Positions 5,309-7,112 of a stretch of DNA of 7,112 nt are shown piece after piece. The DNA is taken from the NCBI GenBank assembly GCA_023267115.1, contig JAHFNV010000020.1, positions 1,526 through 8,637 on the forward strand, read 5' to 3'. This stretch comes from Candidatus Nomurabacteria bacterium. Its GTDB lineage: Bacteria > Patescibacteriota > Minisyncoccia > Phycocordibacterales > UBA9973. Within the stretch, counting starts at the first letter, position 1. Every line of letters starts with the position of its first letter. The position numbers and the translations under genes are program-made. Below the pieces are notes generated by a model. The model did not search any database. It was not told the origin of the DNA and saw only the letters and a list, made by a program, of their open reading frames with translations.

Positions 5309-6136
5309 ATGTCACACAGTGTTCTACAAATCGGTATTGTTGGCTTGCCAAACGTCGGGAAATCGACGCTCTTCAATGCGCTGACTAAAAAAAGTGTGCC
5401 GGCGGAAAATTATCCATTTTGCACCATTGATCCGTCAATCGGGATTGTGCCAGTGCCGGACGAAAGACTAGACAAACTTTCGGCAATGTCCAAGTCTAAA
5501 AAAACTATTCCAGCGGTGGTGGAGTTTGTGGACATCGCGGGTCTAGTGAAGGGAGCGTCAGAAGGTGAAGGGCTTGGCAATAAATTTCTCTCACATATTC
5601 GGGAAGTGGATGCTGTTGCCGAAGTAGTGCGGATTTTTGAAGATGAAAGTATTATCCATGTAGCAGGAAAGATAGATCCGCTTTTTGATATTGAAGTGAT
5701 AAATATGGAACTTGAACTTGGAGGCATTAAGAAACCGACTCTTTACGTTTTAAACACTTCCGAAGCGAGTGAAAAATTTAAAAATGAATTTAAATCAAAA
5801 TTGCCCGGACCATACATAGAAGTAGACCCAATTTTTGGCACAGGGCTTGATAATCTTATAAAAGAAAGTTATAATTTACTTGGCCTTATCACATTTTTCA
5901 CCACTGGTGAAAAAGAGAGTCGCGCTTGGACAACTAAAAGAGGCTCCACCGCGCCCGAGGCGGGCCGTTCCATCCATAATGATTTCAAAGATAAATTTAT
6001 TCGGGCAGAAATTATTACTTATGATAAATTGCTAGAAGCTGGTTCATACGCCAAGGCGCGTGAGCGTGGCTGGATCCGGACTGAAGGCAAAGAATACATC
6101 GTGCAAGATGGAGATGTTATAGAGTTCTTGATATAA
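5309..6136 (+). CDS. ychF: YchF/OLA1-type redox-related P-loop ATPase lacking the coiled-coil insertion
   Basis: An Obg-family P-loop NTPase that, in its family, binds ATP and associates with ribosomes. The G domain shows Walker A GLPNVGKST (12-20), NYPFCTIDPSIGIVPVPDERLDKL (34-57), the G3 motif FVDIAGLVKGASEGEGLGNKFL (73-94) with Leu in place of the usual catalytic Gln, and NTSE (149-152), matching the N-x-x-E that gives YchF its ATP preference. A complete TGS domain follows (about 192-275: LITFFTTGEKESRAWT to YIVQDGDVIEF). The protein has 275 residues, whereas E. coli YchF has about 363. After DIEVINMELELGG the sequence goes straight to KKPTLYVLN, omitting the long antiparallel helical insertion of about 70 residues. 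The segment between NTSE and GLDNLI is also short. The frame is intact and both ends are conserved. The next gene starts 5 nt downstream. Confidence 0.93.
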   Translation: MSHSVLQIGIVGLPNVGKSTLFNALTKKSVPAENYPFCTIDPSIGIVPVPDERLDKLSAMSKSKKTIPAVVEFVDIAGLVKGASEGEGLGNKFLSHIREVDAVAEVVRIFEDESIIHVAGKIDPLFDIEVINMELELGGIKKPTLYVLNTSEASEKFKNEFKSKLPGPYIEVDPIFGTGLDNLIKESYNLLGLITFFTTGEKESRAWTTKRGSTAPEAGRSIHNDFKDKFIRAEIITYDKLLEAGSYAKARERGWIRTEGKEYIVQDGDVIEFLI

Positions 6137-6141
6137 AAAAT

Positions 6142-7112
6142 ATGCAGAATCAGATTAAAATATTTTCTTCGCAAAATTGGAGCGATTACAGCCTTATGGA
6201 TACGGGTGGAGGCGAGAAACTAGAGCAATTCGGCAAATATACTTTTGTCCGGCCCTGCGAAGATGCCATTTGGCCAAAAACTTTATCACAAAAGGAGTGG
6301 GACAATGCTGACGGGAAATTTTTTAGCTCAAAAGATGGCACTAAGGCGGGCTGGAAGATATCGAAAATATCAAGGGTAGCCCTTGATATTAAATGGATTA
6401 TAGAATATAAGGGTATAAAATTTTTTGCTTCGCCGACGCCTTTTCGACATCTAGGATTTTTCCCGGAGCAGGCGAGTCACTGGGATTTTATTGAAAAAAA
6501 GATTAAGGAAAGTTTTTCACAGAAGAGAAATTCTCCGGTCTTACTCCATCCTTCGGACGGAACCTTCCGCCCAGAGAATTTCTCTTCTGTTTCAAGACCT
6601 AAGTTTTTAAATTTATTCGGCTATACTGGAGTGGCTAGTCTTTTTGCTTTGCGGGCCGGAGCCGAGATCACTCATTTAGATGCATCTAAACAAATTCTCA
6701 AATGGGCGAAAGAGAATCAAAAACTTAATAGTCCTTTGGGGCTTGATAAATTGCCAATGCGCATCATAGAAGATGACGCGATTAAATTTTTGGAACGAGA
6801 AATAAAAAGAGGCAATAAGTATGACGCAGTGATAATAGATCCGCCGAAATTTGGTCGGGGCCCGAAGGGAGAAGTTTGGAAAATAGAAGAAAAATTATCA
6901 AAACTTCTTTCTTTAGTGCCAAAAGTTTTAAGCGACAAACCTCTTTTTGTTATTTTAACTTCTTATGCCACCGATTCTTCTTCGCTCTCGCTTGGTTATG
7001 CTTTGTCTGAAGTGATGAAAGATTTTCATGGAAAAGTAGAACAAGGTGAGCTTTGTGTCCTTGAAAACTCCAATAATCGCTTTATCCCGCTTGCTAATAC
7101 AGCGGTTTGGAG
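6142..7112 (+). CDS. Class I SAM-dependent methyltransferase, RlmI-like (COG1092), 3' end outside window
   Basis: The frame is open from ATG 6142 to the window end, giving 323 residues without a stop. The N-terminal part, DYSLMDTGGGEKLEQFGKYTFVRP (16-38), then W..LSQKEWDNADGKFF and TPFRHLGFFPEQASHWDFI (99-117), is typical of COG1092-type rRNA methyltransferase-like proteins. The SAM-binding core shows motif I FLNLFGYTGVASLFALRAGAE (155-175), an acidic THLDASKQILKWAKENQ (177-193), and the catalytic-region motif YDAVIIDPPKFGRG (227-240). RlmI and RlmK of this group modify 23S rRNA; the target here is unknown. Five nt after ychF suggests co-transcription. A TGA-TATAAA extended -10 lies at 6129-6137 but is only 5 nt from the ATG. 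An insertion at residues 126-150 coincides with a 72-nt inverted-repeat element. Confidence 0.88.
   Translation, partial: MQNQIKIFSSQNWSDYSLMDTGGGEKLEQFGKYTFVRPCEDAIWPKTLSQKEWDNADGKFFSSKDGTKAGWKISKISRVALDIKWIIEYKGIKFFASPTPFRHLGFFPEQASHWDFIEKKIKESFSQKRNSPVLLHPSDGTFRPENFSSVSRPKFLNLFGYTGVASLFALRAGAEITHLDASKQILKWAKENQKLNSPLGLDKLPMRIIEDDAIKFLEREIKRGNKYDAVIIDPPKFGRGPKGEVWKIEEKLSKLLSLVPKVLSDKPLFVILTSYATDSSSLSLGYALSEVMKDFHGKVEQGELCVLENSNNRFIPLANTAVW
6366..6390. repeat. 11-bp perfect palindrome inside the methyltransferase gene
   Basis: AATATCAAGGG (6366-6376) and CCCTTGATATT (6380-6390) are perfect reverse complements around TAG. It encodes part of SKISRVALDIK, in a poorly conserved stretch between GW and the IIEYKGIKFF strand. 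No second copy is seen in the window. Confidence 0.65.
6519..6590. repeat. 72-nt palindromic element inserted in frame in the methyltransferase gene
   Basis: A 17-bp perfect inverted repeat, ACAGAAGAGAAATTCTC (6519-6535) and GAGAATTTCTCTTCTGT (6574-6590), encloses 38 nt that contain a smaller hairpin CGGAA-CC-TTCCG (6558-6569). It encodes residues 126-150. In relatives the helix ending near WDFIEKKI is followed almost directly by RPKFLNLF, so the element accounts for an apparent extra peptide. It resembles the coding-gene palindromic elements known from Rickettsia in organisation, not in sequence. Confidence 0.75.

Noticed and set aside
5894..5914. 9-bp-arm hairpin TTTTTCACC-ACT-GGTGAAAAA in ychF
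   Set aside because: It encodes the conserved start of the TGS domain (FFTTGEK), so the sequence is explained by the protein. Arms of this length arise by chance in a window this size.
6132..6137. Independent leaderless promoter for the methyltransferase (TGA-TATAAA)
   Set aside because: The -10 would end 5 nt before the ATG, placing the usual start point inside the start codon. The 5-nt gap after ychF makes co-transcription the simpler explanation.
1..7112. Alternative genetic code with UGA as glycine
   Set aside because: No conserved gene contains an in-frame TGA. The absence of TGA stops in six genes is too small a sample to mean anything.

Overview
The window looks like a chromosomal segment of a small-genome bacterium, most likely of the Candidate Phyla Radiation (Patescibacteria, Parcubacteria-like). 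This is inferred from AT-rich DNA, tight gene packing, no convincing Shine-Dalgarno site before any start, a free-standing C-terminal half of transketolase, a lamin-tail/PKD surface protein, and a RAYT-type transposase. All visible stops are TAG or TAA, and no TGA interrupts a conserved gene, so nothing suggests UGA recoding.

Layout. (1) 2-862 (+): the 3' part of an MFS transporter resembling the UMF1/Atg22 branch, cut by the window start. (2) 885-1581: a REP-associated tyrosine transposase (RAYT) element on the minus strand. It is bounded by 23-nt palindromes and carries two more copies in frame inside the transposase gene. (3) 1630-2628 (+): transketolase C-terminal subunit with a GTG start. 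(4) 2616-2759: a long imperfect inverted repeat joining the 3' ends of the two convergent genes. (5) 2747-3748 (-): a PfkB-family sugar/nucleoside kinase. (6) 3779-5275 (+): a secreted, membrane-anchored surface protein (signal peptide, lamin-tail domain, Ser/Thr/Asn linker, PKD domain, second lamin-tail-like domain, TM anchor), divergent from the kinase across a 30-nt gap. (7) 5309-6136 (+): a YchF/OLA1-type P-loop ATPase that appears to lack the family's helical coiled-coil insertion. (8) 6142-7112 (+): a class I SAM-dependent rRNA-methyltransferase-like protein (COG1092/RlmI-like), cut by the window end.

The genes do not form one pathway. Transketolase and the PfkB kinase are both carbohydrate metabolism. 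YchF and the methyltransferase are 5 nt apart, probably co-transcribed, and both are linked to ribosomes or translation. The transporter and the surface protein act at the envelope.

The most striking theme is palindromic DNA placed in frame inside protein-coding genes. There are the RAYT palindromes in the RAYT gene itself, a 14-bp-arm GC palindrome in the surface-protein gene, and a 72-nt element with 17-bp perfect arms in the methyltransferase gene, located where related proteins run straight into the SAM-binding core. A second theme is promoter placement: three genes have a -10 box ending exactly 7 nt before the start codon, which predicts leaderless mRNAs.
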